Source: Tetmemena sp. SeJ-2015
Lineage: Eukaryota > Ciliophora > Spirotrichea > Sporadotrichida > Oxytrichidae
DNA: 19,622 nucleotides
NCBI GenBank assembly: GCA_027382625.1
Contig: JAJKFJ010021164.1
Span: 1 to 19,622 of the forward strand
Direction of reading: 5' to 3'
Part shown: piece after piece, positions 9,601 to 17,171 of the stretch
How the letters are laid out: every line of letters starts with the position of its first letter
How positions within the stretch are numbered: the stretch's first letter is position 1
Position numbers and translations under genes: made by a program
The notes under the pieces: model-generated
The model's database searches: none
What the model saw: the letters and a program-made list of their open reading frames with translations, nothing else
What the model was told of the DNA's origin: nothing

Positions 9601-12600
9601 AGGGCAACTAAGTCCTGTCCTACCTTCCCTCCTTCAGCTGCGCTCTGAGCCCAATCGAACGGTTGTGGGCCGTCTTGAAGCAATAGTGGCTCCGCATTGT
9701 AGTATGTCGAGGAATGCTGCTTAATCAGGGAGAGGCCCATCTTGTATAGGAGCTCTAGATGCTCGTGGCGGGTTATGATAATGATAAGGTTAAGTAACTT
9801 GCTAAATCACACATTAAGGCCCTATTTCACTCCCTCCGCGGGCACATCGTCTGAGTCACTTCTTCTAAGGGGACTTGCTCTACTCGCTCATACGCACGAT
9901 GACCTCTGCCTGACCAAACACTGACGCGGTGAACTGCCGACCCTTTGATCGACCTAGGCGGCCCTTCTTACGCTCCTCCATAGCCCTCTTCTCTCTGTCC
10001 ATCAAGAGATCAAGCTTGGCCCTCTGGTCCTAGAGCCTAAGGAGCTTCGTCAACTCTGCTTGCTGGCGTTGATGAATGACATCATCTGCGATTTAGACTT
10101 GGCCTTGGATAAAGGCAGACCCTCGAGGAGGCTCCATTGTAAGTCCACAGTCCGATAGCTCTACCCCGAGGATGGCTTGGCCGGAGGCTCATAACCCTTC
10201 TTGAAGATCTCGTCCGCTGCCTTGAATGAGGAAAGCACCGCGAGACACCAAGCACGGTCTGGGAGATGCGTCTCGTCCATCCCGATAATCTTCTTATCCT
10301 TCTCGGCCACTCCTTGATCTTGGAAAACAGGATCTCCACGGTCGGTGGGCGTGGGCTAGGGAGCAAGCGAATCTCGTCGTACTAAGGACCCCACACATTT
10401 ACTGCAATGTTCCTCATTAGATACTGCTCTGTTACAGCTTTGCTCTTGAGCTTTTGGAGGAAGTAGCCATTTCTCACAGTAGTTTCATGCAATTCTTGCT
10501 TGGACCGAATGAAGGTGTTCACTTGGGACAGAGTGGTTTTGGTATAGGTATCCATATCTACGACTTATGTAATAATATCGGCAGCCATCTTGGAGTATTA
10601 TTCTTTTAATCCTATCAATTCTCATATAAATGAACTATAAGTTAATTCAATAAGAGTTTATTATATTTTTATTCAGTTCTTTACTCGTCTATGTATACTT
10701 TTTTAGGAAAGTCAACTTCATTGCTGTACAGCAGATCTATGCCTTTCTACAAAAACGTAAACTTTAAATTTCTCTCTTGCTCCCACTCCAAACATTTCAA
10801 TAAGCCCTTTTATGGAATCTTAAATATCAATCAGCCGCGGTTCTAGTTTGAATTTTCCATTCTTTATTCTGAAGAAGTCTAGCAAGTCGTTCACTAAGAA
10901 ATTCATGAAGCGGGAAGAATTCTTAATTATATTCAGAAACAATTTGCCTCGACTGTCTTCGATGAATTATAAGATAAATACGAATGAAAAATCATCAATC
11001 AATCATTCTCAAATACATTTTAAAAGAAGTATTAGTATCAGAATGGTATTATGATTGAGTGCAGTGTGAATTTAATATACTTTTTAATAGTTTTGCGTCC
11101 TTGAAAATTGCTAGTTTATCTTCTTTTTTCCATTTTAAATCGTCTTTGAGAATGGTTCATTATTCATCTCTATAAAGTTCATTATCCTTAATATAAATAA
11201 GTTACCTCATTTAGCAAAAAGAAATTTTCTTTTTTCAACTATTGCTTATTAGAATGTCGAAATTCAGAGTGTATTAGTCACTCAAATTCATTGAGCAGTA
11301 GAATCTCTCTAAAATATGTATGTTAAATTGAGCTAATCATTATAAAATTGGAATGAAAATTCAATTTCTCATATAAACTTGGCATAATTATCCTTAATAA
11401 AGTAATTTGTAAAAAGGTTTACCTGATTGAACACTTCTTAGCTCTATCATTAAATTGCTTATTTGCGATCGGTACTCACGTTATTACTTGTCAACTAGCT
11501 TCCCTCATTTATTTATTTTATATAATGAAACTTTTAATTAATCGATTCAAATTTATTACTGATATTGATTAATTGCTTTTAAAATGTATTTGAGAATGAT
11601 TGATTGACAATTTTCCATTCGTATTTATCTTATAATTGTTAAAAATAAAATACTTATTATGAAGAAGTCTAAGTTATTAAGCAATCCACATATTGCATTC
11701 AAAGGAGTTCTTAAATCATGAAAATTAAAATATTGAAAAATATACACTTAATTCATGAGAGACAGTTGCGGTTAGCATTTCGTAAAAATGGTTTTCCATT
11801 TTCAAGTTCTCATTTTGAATTTCCTGAGTTAAATTTTTAATTATGATTAGGGCGTGTTCCTTATTTTAATAAATCATGTGATGTCTGCTTAGCGTGACAA
11901 TCTTGCTCTATTCACATTTATAACTTAATTTTTAATCTTTAATATCACATTAGTGTCCTCGATCTATCCTGAAAATTTCGTATCTTATTAATTCAAGATA
12001 ATTAAATAAAGGAAAATTAATATTTTTCTTTAGTCCTCGATATTTTATGATAGCACTTCCAGAAAGCTCCTCTTTTTGCATTTATCAGCTATGCAGCCCA
12101 ATTCTTCGTCATTTTAATGCTATTCTGATTCTTCTTTAGTTAGTGAACACTAGTTATACAATTTCAAATAAACAGAAGAAAAAAAGCAAACATAGAATCT
12201 TTGATAAATAACTTCATAAGTGGCTTTTTGAGGATTTCATTTTTCATGTTCTAATCCTCCAACCACTTATCTTCACTCATAAGTAAAAAAAATCGATAAT
12301 TATTGATTAATTTTAGCTTCCTTAAAAGAAATATAACTAAATTTTAAAGTAGTTGTCTGAATTCGTAGTTTACTATACTGATTTCTTGTGCATTTTCATC
12401 TAGCACCATAATTGCATCTGGCATAGAGTCTATGACGTGCTTAGTTTGTTCATTCATAGCTTTTATTTCAATTAGTTGCAAGAACGACTACTTCAAGATC
12501 TTTTCAAAGAAGTAGCACGCGTAGATAGTCACAGCATTTTTAAAAATAAATTACTAAAATTCAAATAATTATTATGCAGCAGAGTGGATGAATATAAGGA

Positions 12601-13295
12601 AGAAGGAATTCTTCTCTTTAGCATTTAGGTAAAACTGGTAATAGAAAGCAATTGTGAAAGTGCTAACTGTAATAGAGATAAATTATAATCACAATTATAT
12701 TTTAGTAGAGATGGCTGTGTGAATATAAATAAAATAATCCATCTGAGGTTGAGAATGAGGGCAAAAAGTAAGTAAATCATATAGCCAAGTATGTGTTCTA
12801 TCCTCACTTCTTATCAATAATCGGACTCCAGATTCACAAAGTTCATTATATAAATAGGCATTATATAGACGGACTAAATAGGTGCTATTTTAAGTGGCCA
12901 TCTCTATTAAATAAAAATTTAGTAATATAAAAATTTAAATTCGAAGCTTAATATAAAAAAATAACGTAATAAAGAATCTCCATAAGCAAAGTTACATGGT
13001 TGAGAAAATAAATATCTAGGCACATCTTGAGGCCCATTAAAGAATTGTTGAGCTTTCGTTTTAATACTTTTATACTAAAATCTATTTAGTCTTATAAATG
13101 TTTTTGAAGACAACTACATTAAGGAAAACAATTAGAGTGTATCCAACTCTGATCACTGCCCCCAGAGCTGCCATGTATTTAATCTCCAAAATAAAACAAT
13201 TGATTCATTATAAAAATTATCTGATGGTAGCGAAGCATGTCAAATTCTTCTCTGAGCTTCTTATCTTTGATCTTGAGCGTGAAAAGCGATTCCAT
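6659..13295 (-). CDS. HK-2: membrane PAS hybrid histidine kinase with receiver domain, IES-interrupted and split by a Tc1-like transposon
   Basis: Full-length paralog of HK-1. The ATG at 13295-13293 gives MESLFTLKIKDKKLREEF. Membrane helices follow (about 13180-12600), then PAS (about 12480-12350, HVIDSMPDAIMVLDE) and the H box SHDLRTPLNAI (His codon 11755-11757). The second HisKA helix is at about 10950-10800. Next come the N box LLNLLQNALKFTF (8543-8505), G1 VQDTGIGI, G2 GIGLGLSICKNIVES, a linker and a receiver: VLIVDDN (about 7685-7668), phospho-acceptor Asp in FMDC (codon 7397-7399), NMPIKDGF, ALTAYETEM, and MDDFITKP (7024-7001). More than a dozen IESs restore frame on removal. The transposon sits just before the N box. 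The first in-frame TGA is at 6659-6661, but the last 100 or so codons are AT-rich and unlike HK-3, so the true stop may be near 6900. An in-frame TGA near 12817 is unexplained. Confidence 0.92.
6754..6778. repeat. Perfect palindrome, 12 bp arms
   Basis: AAATATCAAACT, one A, then AGTTTGATATTT. It lies in the AT-rich tail of HK-2 or its 3' flank. Possible hairpin; role unknown. Confidence 0.7.
7051..7096. other. IES in HK-2 receiver, pointer ACATTTCT
   Basis: 8 bp direct repeats at 7051-7058 and 7089-7096. Removal gives ALTAYETEMFKTKSRESGMD. HK-3 has an IES at the same site with pointer ATTT. Confidence 0.93.
7270..7397. other. IES at the phospho-acceptor loop of HK-2, pointer GCAA
   Basis: GCAA at 7270-7273 and 7394-7397. 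Removal gives IIFMDCNMPIKDGF. HK-3 is uninterrupted here (FMDCNMPVMDGF). Confidence 0.92.
7493..7507. other. Candidate 11 nt IES in HK-2 receiver, pointer GAAT
   Basis: GAAT at 7493-7496 and 7504-7507. Removal keeps frame (KAFTNKIIVYKQSL). It could equally be an indel. Confidence 0.5.
7615..7670. other. IES in HK-2 receiver, pointer ATT
   Basis: ATT at 7615-7617 and 7668-7670. Removal gives IVDDNVFNLLTLESILEF. Same site and same pointer as HK-3. An inverted TGACAATTAA/TTAATTGTCA pair lies at its right end. Confidence 0.88.
7705..7733. other. Short IES before HK-2 receiver, pointer CAAGTTT
   Basis: CAAGTTT at 7705-7711 and 7727-7733. Removal gives TNRNQTCPFHVKVLIVDDN in frame. Confidence 0.88.
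7788..7810. other. Short IES in HK-2 linker, pointer TAGTGT
   Basis: TAGTGT at 7788-7793 and 7805-7810. Removal deletes an in-frame TGA and gives KEIQEDTMRKSLEYRLED, parallel to the HK-3 linker. Confidence 0.8.
7852..7874. other. Short IES in HK-2 linker, pointer CCTG
   Basis: CCTG at 7852-7855 and 7871-7874. Removal gives MRKSPGISLYFSTLKEIQED in frame. Confidence 0.7.
8230..8272. other. IES in HK-2 G2 box, pointer TTAAGC
   Basis: TTAAGC at 8230-8235 and 8267-8272. Removal gives GIGLGLSICKNIVES. HK-1 and HK-3 lack it. Confidence 0.93.
8322..8356. other. IES in HK-2 HATPase domain, pointer AAATCT
   Basis: AAATCT at 8322-8327 and 8351-8356. Removal gives KLFQRFGKLEETAHINTTG. Confidence 0.92.
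8469..8504. other. IES in HK-2 after N box, pointer CTGAA
   Basis: CTGAA at 8469-8473 and 8500-8504. Removal gives NALKFTFSGSIQV. HK-1 and HK-3 are uninterrupted here (NALKFTFKGSITV). Confidence 0.9.
8690..9854 (+). CDS. DDE transposase of the IS630/Tc1/mariner superfamily
   Basis: Cut-and-paste transposase. The N-terminal part holds a helix-turn-helix (about 8860-9010, SYNQVAAIIGIKPSTVAMIV). The catalytic triad is visible: Asp in LIYIDESSFHRW (codon 9320-9322), Asp in CIVIMDNFSIH (9555-9557) and Glu in LSPIERLWAVLK (9657-9659), with 33 residues between the second Asp and the Glu. UAR codons at 9185, 9609 and 9684 fall inside conserved blocks and must be Gln; the stop is TGA at 9852-9854. 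The start is uncertain: ATG 8690 is in frame, while ATG 8628 in another frame gives a basic MDSAHPIPRRKRK leader. One extra base in the GGG at 9412-9414 shifts the frame; without it the chain reads ATIIGAISQMSGLV. Otherwise it is intact at roughly 385 codons from 8690. Confidence 0.93.
9856..10588 (-). CDS. Transposon accessory ORF, function unknown
   Basis: Starts at ATG 10588-10586 (MAADIITQVVDMDTYTK), just inside the right terminal repeat, and ends at TGA 9856-9858, leaving 1 nt to the transposase stop. It is about 244 codons with UAR as Gln. Recognisable stretches are LHETTVRNGYFLQKLKSKAV, VEILFSKIKE, KIIGMDETHLPDRAWCLAVL, and a charged, probably coiled-coil C-terminal third (RQQAELTKLLRLQDQRAKL, REKRAMEERKKGR). 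Two frame changes, near 10300 and near 10065, break it. Hypotrich TBE elements also carry non-transposase ORFs beside the transposase, so a comparable accessory role is possible. I see no catalytic motif and do not assign a function. Confidence 0.75.
10962..11663. other. IES in HK-2 HisKA, pointer ATGAA, carrying MITE family 3
   Basis: ATGAA at 10962-10966 and 11659-11663. Removal gives NNLDFFIEDSRGKLFL. Same codon position as the HK-1 IES at 1442-1794 but with a different pointer and a different MITE. Confidence 0.9.
10969..11633. mobile_element. MITE family 3 (665 bp) nested in an HK-2 IES
   Basis: Terminal inverted repeats of about 58 bp starting ATAAGATAAATACGAATG at both ends, including ATCAATCATTCTCAAATACA. 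They are flanked by AATT (10965-10968 and 11634-11637). The interior is AT-rich and noncoding. It lies inside the IES with pointer ATGAA that splits the HisKA domain of HK-2. Confidence 0.85.
11716..11758. other. IES in HK-2 H box, pointer TCATGA
   Basis: TCATGA at 11716-11721 and 11753-11758. Removal gives TVSHDLRTPLNAICGLLNNLD. Confidence 0.92.
12722..12738. other. Very short IES in HK-2, pointer AAT
   Basis: AAT at 12722-12724 and 12736-12738, so only 14 nt would be lost. Removal gives RWIHTAIST, matching RWIFTAISY in HK-1. Confidence 0.65.
12890..12951. other. IES in HK-2 membrane region, pointer TTAA
   Basis: TTAA at 12890-12893 and 12948-12951. Removal keeps frame into IKIAPIQSVYI, parallel to LKKPVTTSRYI in HK-1. 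Confidence 0.65.
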
Positions 13296-13540
13296 ATTAG
13301 AAAAAATGTTAGCTACTATCTATAATTTAATATTTTGGGTTGTGTAAATTAATATAAAGTACAGAGCAATTAAAATAACTTGGTGTATTACAATTATTAT
13401 GCAAAATTATTTACTTAGTTATTAAGTTTTTTAGGACTTTAAATTCATTATTGTTTTTTACTCCAGTTTGTACATTCATTTTAAAACTTATGAACTCATG
13501 TAGCCAGATATAAAATATGAAAGTAAAGAATAAATTTAAA

Positions 13541-16500
13541 TCAAGAAGAGAAATCAAAGAGTGAGAGAATTTTTTAAATGTCTGCGGATGAGATAGGCTT
13601 TGTAATGAAATCATCCATCCCTTGTGATATGCTTTTTTGCTTGAACATTTTTTATTTAAAGTATAAATTTAAAATGTTGTGAAATAATTTCTGTTTCATA
13701 AGCAGTTAAGGCTACAATATAGCATCTCTCCTCAATTTAATTTTCGTTCTCGATTTCTCGAATCTCGCGTGTCGCTTAAAAGCCATCCATGACTGGCATA
13801 TTGCAGTCCATAAATATCAATCTAATGGGCCCATCATTTTTATCTTAAAGTCCACAACTACATTGTCTTCTTTTTGCATGCTTTTCCTCACAAAGGCAAG
13901 ACTTTTCAAATTTCAAATTGCTTTTGCTTTTTTCAACTTAGTCTCTAAATATTTATCATATCTAAAATTAAATATAATTTTGTATATTTGCACTGCTTCT
14001 AAGCCGGTGCTTGCTTTGAGGGAAGGAATTTTGAATTGTAGTTCAAGAATTGACTGGATTGTGATCAAATTGAACACATTAAGCCAAAAAAGATATACTC
14101 TTAAAAGTTAAGAAGATTTAAAGATTGTCATCTACTATTGATAGTTGATTTAAATGCTTAAATTTTTTAAATAAATTAATTTTCATTGAGAATAATTTTC
14201 AAGGGGTTAATTTATGCTAAAGTGAAACTTATTTTTGAAGATTTACTTTTTCTAACACAAAAAAGATTCATAATTTTCTTTACGATGATTAATTTGTATA
14301 TTATTATTTTAGCTATACCAATATCTGAGCATGTCTTTAGTTAAATTGAAGTTATATAAAGTTTGAGGTAGGTTACTGTATAGGGCTCTATAATTTAGAA
14401 GGCTAAGACTCGTTCAAAAAGGAGTGATGAAATCGCTAGGAATTTATTTAAAGGTGATTGCTCACCATGCATTTTGAAGATTCCGTGGGGGATGCAAGAA
14501 GTGACACCCCTCCAACTTAAAAATAGTCCAAAGCTAATTATAATAATTATAAAAGATGAAGGGTTTAAAATTTCAAAGAGAATATAAATCCAGGATTTAA
14601 AATGAATGAAAAATATATCTTAAACGATATTTTATAAAATTCACACATTAATTTATGCTTTAAAGCAAAAAAAAAGATAAATTACACATTTTAATAAGTC
14701 TGATGTCATATTACATCTTTTGAAGAAAAAAAAAGATTGCAATATGAGCTAGCTAAATTTAAATGGGAATTTGGCTAGGTACATTTTTTTGAAGTAAATA
14801 TATCAGAAGAATTAATTACACTAAGACGTGAAGATAAAAATTACACTTTATCATTTGGACAGCATCTTAGGAAATTATCTAATCTCAGAAAAATAATATA
14901 AAACTTTAAAAATTATTAGAGTTAATATTAAAATATATATATATGCTGATATATAAATTCAATTTTGATTAAACACTTTGAGGTTCCAGAAAATAAGCTC
15001 GATAATAAAAAACAAAATGATTACAAATTAGGAAGATAATCCGAGAAGTTGGACTTATTCAAATTTGAATAGAACTAGATTTATAAACTTGAATCATAAA
15101 GACTATCTTTGCGCTTTTAAGCTCTCCTAAACATTTTAGGGTACTTTTACCAGATTTTGCTATTTAAACGAGTTTGTAAATCAAAAGATTGAAAGGATGC
15201 GCCTCCATCCCTCCGCACTAAGATTCCAATAACTGGTACTCCTCATCTTAAATTTATTGAGCAACTTAATTTAAAAATTTTCATCTTCTTGAATCTCGTT
15301 TAGTTTCTTTGCTGAGCTCGGCTCTGACAATAGAATCTGAGTTCTTTGGAATTCGTCGTGTCCTATAATTCCTCTATTCATCATTTTGCTAGGTTTGAAT
15401 TCTCTAGTGTCTAGCTCTAAATCTATGTTGCTTACTTCAAGCTCATAGCAGCTCTAATTTTAGGAACCAGTGCCAATTAGATTGAAGTCAATAGGGATGT
15501 GAGATTTTTATCGCTAAGTTTGGCATTCGTTTCTCTACTTAGGAAAAGCATTATTTTCTAAAAATATTGAGTATTAGAATTGCAAGCACTATATTTAGAG
15601 TTTTGCGTTCTTATTAGATATTTACTATCTTAGAGATGATTTATCATGCGCCTCCATTTAACTATTGTATCTCGTCTTACTCTTGTGAAGGATCTATTCT
15701 GGAAAGGTTTATTGGTTTTACTATTTCTAAGATATATTGAGAGGAGCTTTCAGATTTACTACGAAACGAGCGCCTTTGGAGTAAGTAGGGTCTATCTCTA
15801 TAGAGCCACTCATACTCTCTATTATTTTTTGCAGATGCTCAGTCCAAGTCCTATCCCTGAGGTATTTATCTACGAAGTTAAACCAAATTTAAGAATTAAA
15901 GTTGCGTCTAACTTGCCGAATCTGTGATTTATAAAATTCATATTAGAATCATAAATATTATTAGTTCAGCATCAACTTTTGACTTCACGCCAGGAAGCCA
16001 GTTTTTACAGGAAGTAGACACTTTTTTTTTATTTTACTGAACTTAAGAGAAGTAGCTTAAAAACCATTTTCAATTGTCATGTTTATCAAGAATGTTCCCA
16101 ATAATTTTAGAATTTAATAAGCTGTAAAATTACTTTTTTTTAATTTTTCTTGCAATAATTGGCCGATAAGGAGCGCCTACGGAACCAAATTATAAGCAAA
16201 CTGAAAGTTTCCGAAAAATTGGGGCTAAAAGTATAATATTAAAATCTTTGAAACAATTTTTATCTATCTTACTCACTGATACCAATTCCTGTGTCTTATA
16301 CTGAGATTATAAGATTTTCTGTTTCATAAATATAGCCAACACATACTGTAATACTTCCTTTGAAAGTGAACTTTAGAGCGTTTTACAACAAGTTCAAGAT
16401 CGTTTTGGAAAATTTCTATTTCCCTTCAATGTGAATTTTCCCTTTGGGAGAAATTAAAAAGGCAGGGAAGGGAAAAACAAGTTAAATTTTGATAATAAAA

Positions 16501-17040
16501 TAGGAAAATTTTTTTATTAAAAAGTCTAAATTTCCTTTTTATTTAGTGGGCCCAAATTGAAAAATGTAATCGTTTTTTTAAAATTTAAATTTAAAAATTA
16601 AAATGGGTTTAAAAACTAAACCCTTTAATTTTTCCAATTTTTAATTGGCTATTATTTTTGTAAAATTTTATTTAACCTAGGTTTAAACTCGAAGAGTTCT
16701 TGATTATAGAAAGAAAATAGCTTCCCCCTCTCTCCTTTATTAAAGTAATCAAGATTATTTAAGGGGTCCAATTAAACGCAAAATTTAAATGGAGTTTCTA
16801 AGGTCATTAAAAATTTTTATATAATATAAAATAGTAATTGGAAAATTTAACATGAGAGACCCGTTGGGGGAAGGTAACATTTTCATTTTAAAATGATTTT
16901 CAAGTTTAAGGGTTTCGCATTGAATAACCGAGCTCAAGTTTTGAATCATAATTATAAGATGTGGAGTGTTTTGATAAAGCACAGGCTGACTTTAGAAGCT
17001 GATTATCTTGGGTAACTAGTCATTTTAATGCATCTGAATT
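13541..17040 (-). CDS. HK-3: hybrid histidine kinase, 5' half not found, IES-interrupted, partly eroded
   Basis: Closest to HK-1 in sequence. It is recognisable from about 17040 (QMHQNDQLPKI, then YQNTPHLIIMIQNL) through an eroded HisKA region (16900-16400). The N box NLLQNALKFTF, G1 VQDTGIGI (16400-16250), FGKLDATL and G2 GIGLGLSIC (about 15900-15830) are clear. A linker open for almost 200 UAR-read codons spans 15770-15250. The receiver follows: IVDDN (about 14140), phospho-acceptor Asp in FMDCNMPVMDGF (codon 13806-13808), IVALTAYETEM and MDDFITKPISSADI, ending at TGA 13541-13543. Removing IESs with pointers TCATCTT, ATGC, ATT, TCTAAA and ATTT joins the C-terminal half in frame. A one-base loss in the T run at 15825-15830 breaks the G2 box compared with HK-1. 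No PAS or membrane part is seen upstream, where another unit (17114-19421) begins; it may lie beyond the right edge or be deleted. Confidence 0.87.
13647..13690. other. IES in HK-3 receiver, pointer ATTT
   Basis: ATTT at 13647-13650 and 13687-13690. Removal gives TAYETEMFKQKSISQGMDDF. Confidence 0.9.
13944..13966. other. Very short IES in HK-3 receiver, pointer TCTAAA
   Basis: TCTAAA at 13944-13949 and 13961-13966. Removing 17 nt clears a TGA and gives KIIFNFRDQVEKSKSNLKF in frame. Confidence 0.75.
14078..14126. other. IES in HK-3 receiver, pointer ATT
   Basis: ATT at 14078-14080 and 14124-14126. Removal gives IVDDNVFNLITIQSILEL, aligned with HK-2, which has the same pointer. Confidence 0.88.
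14154..15200. other. 1 kb IES before the HK-3 receiver, pointer ATGC
   Basis: ATGC at 14154-14157 and 15197-15200. Removal joins GGMEAH to LNQLSIVDDN in frame. The interior is AT-rich, with a more GC-rich patch near 14485-14515 (GTGGGGGATGCAAG...). I see no ORF, RNA gene or clear terminal repeats in it. Confidence 0.75.
15243..15287. other. IES in HK-3 linker, pointer TCATCTT
   Basis: TCATCTT at 15243-15249 and 15281-15287. Removal gives NEIQEDEEYQLLES in frame. Confidence 0.88.
15919..16247. other. IES in HK-3 HATPase domain, pointer AATCT, carrying a MITE
   Basis: AATCT at 15919-15923 and 16243-16247. Removal gives KLFQRFGKLDATL. Same site as the small IESs of HK-1 and HK-2, here enlarged by MITE family 1. 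Confidence 0.9.
15961..16235. mobile_element. MITE family 1, copy b, nested in an HK-3 IES
   Basis: Homologous, in inverse orientation, to 1453-1769. Shared interior blocks include one ending GATAAACATG followed by CAATT in both copies apart from single differences, and a GCTGGCTTC-like block near the end. ATATTA flanks it at 15955-15960 and 16236-16241, a likely target duplication. The ends are related (TTAGTTCAGC and GGGGCTAAAA). No ORF. Confidence 0.75.
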
Positions 17041-17171
17041 CAAAACCCAATACTATGATAAGAAAGTAAGAATAAGTTTTGTATTATTAATTTCTTTATT
17101 AAAGGATGAATACGAAAGGAAGATCAATGATGCAGATATACAGCTCTAAACTGCCAGTAATTTATTACAGT

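Larger units (their letters stand above)
8551..10637. mobile_element. IS630/Tc1/mariner-type DNA transposon inserted in HK-2
   Basis: Terminal inverted repeats of 24 bp, without mismatch, lie at 8550-8573 (ATAGTTCATTTATATGAGAA...) and 10615-10638. TAA flanks both ends (8548-8550 and 10638-10640). If the element is taken to begin at GTTC, a TA duplication (8551-8552, 10636-10637) fits equally well. The element is about 2.1 kb and strikingly more GC-rich than the surrounding AT-rich DNA. It carries two convergent ORFs, a DDE transposase and an accessory protein, and almost no other sequence. It separates the coding segment ending IDEQRTEQ (about 10672) from that starting TLLNLLQNALKF (8543). 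It must therefore be removed, with its flanks, for HK-2 to be expressed. Confidence 0.93.
8541..10677. other. IES in HK-2 containing the Tc1-like transposon, pointer uncertain
   Basis: The transposon plus short flanks separate IDEQRTEQ from TLLNLLQNALKF. A candidate pointer AGT is at 8541-8543 and 10675-10677, but it would drop two residues relative to HK-1 (RTSQTLLNLL). A TA-based join would add one. Confidence 0.6.

Noticed and set aside
8750..9740. Long minus-strand open frames opposite the transposase
   Set aside because: The plus strand carries the DDE triad and helix-turn-helix; the antisense frames are GC-rich shadows without motifs.
13098..13325. Plus-strand open frame of about 75 codons
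   Set aside because: It is antisense to the N terminus of HK-2, which aligns with HK-1 on the minus strand.
14158..15196. RNA gene in the 1 kb IES of HK-3
   Set aside because: The GC-richer patch near 14485-14515 does not form a cloverleaf or other recognisable RNA.
15646..15927. Plus-strand frame of about 93 codons
   Set aside because: Antisense to the HK-3 G2 box and linker.
925..16247. Reading the inserts in the kinases as spliceosomal introns
   Set aside because: Most lack GT at the 5' end and AG at the 3' end, while nearly all have direct repeats at both edges whose single retention restores frame.
1..17040. Scrambled or inverted coding segments
   Set aside because: Every recognised kinase segment is on the minus strand and in domain order; no inverted segment was found.
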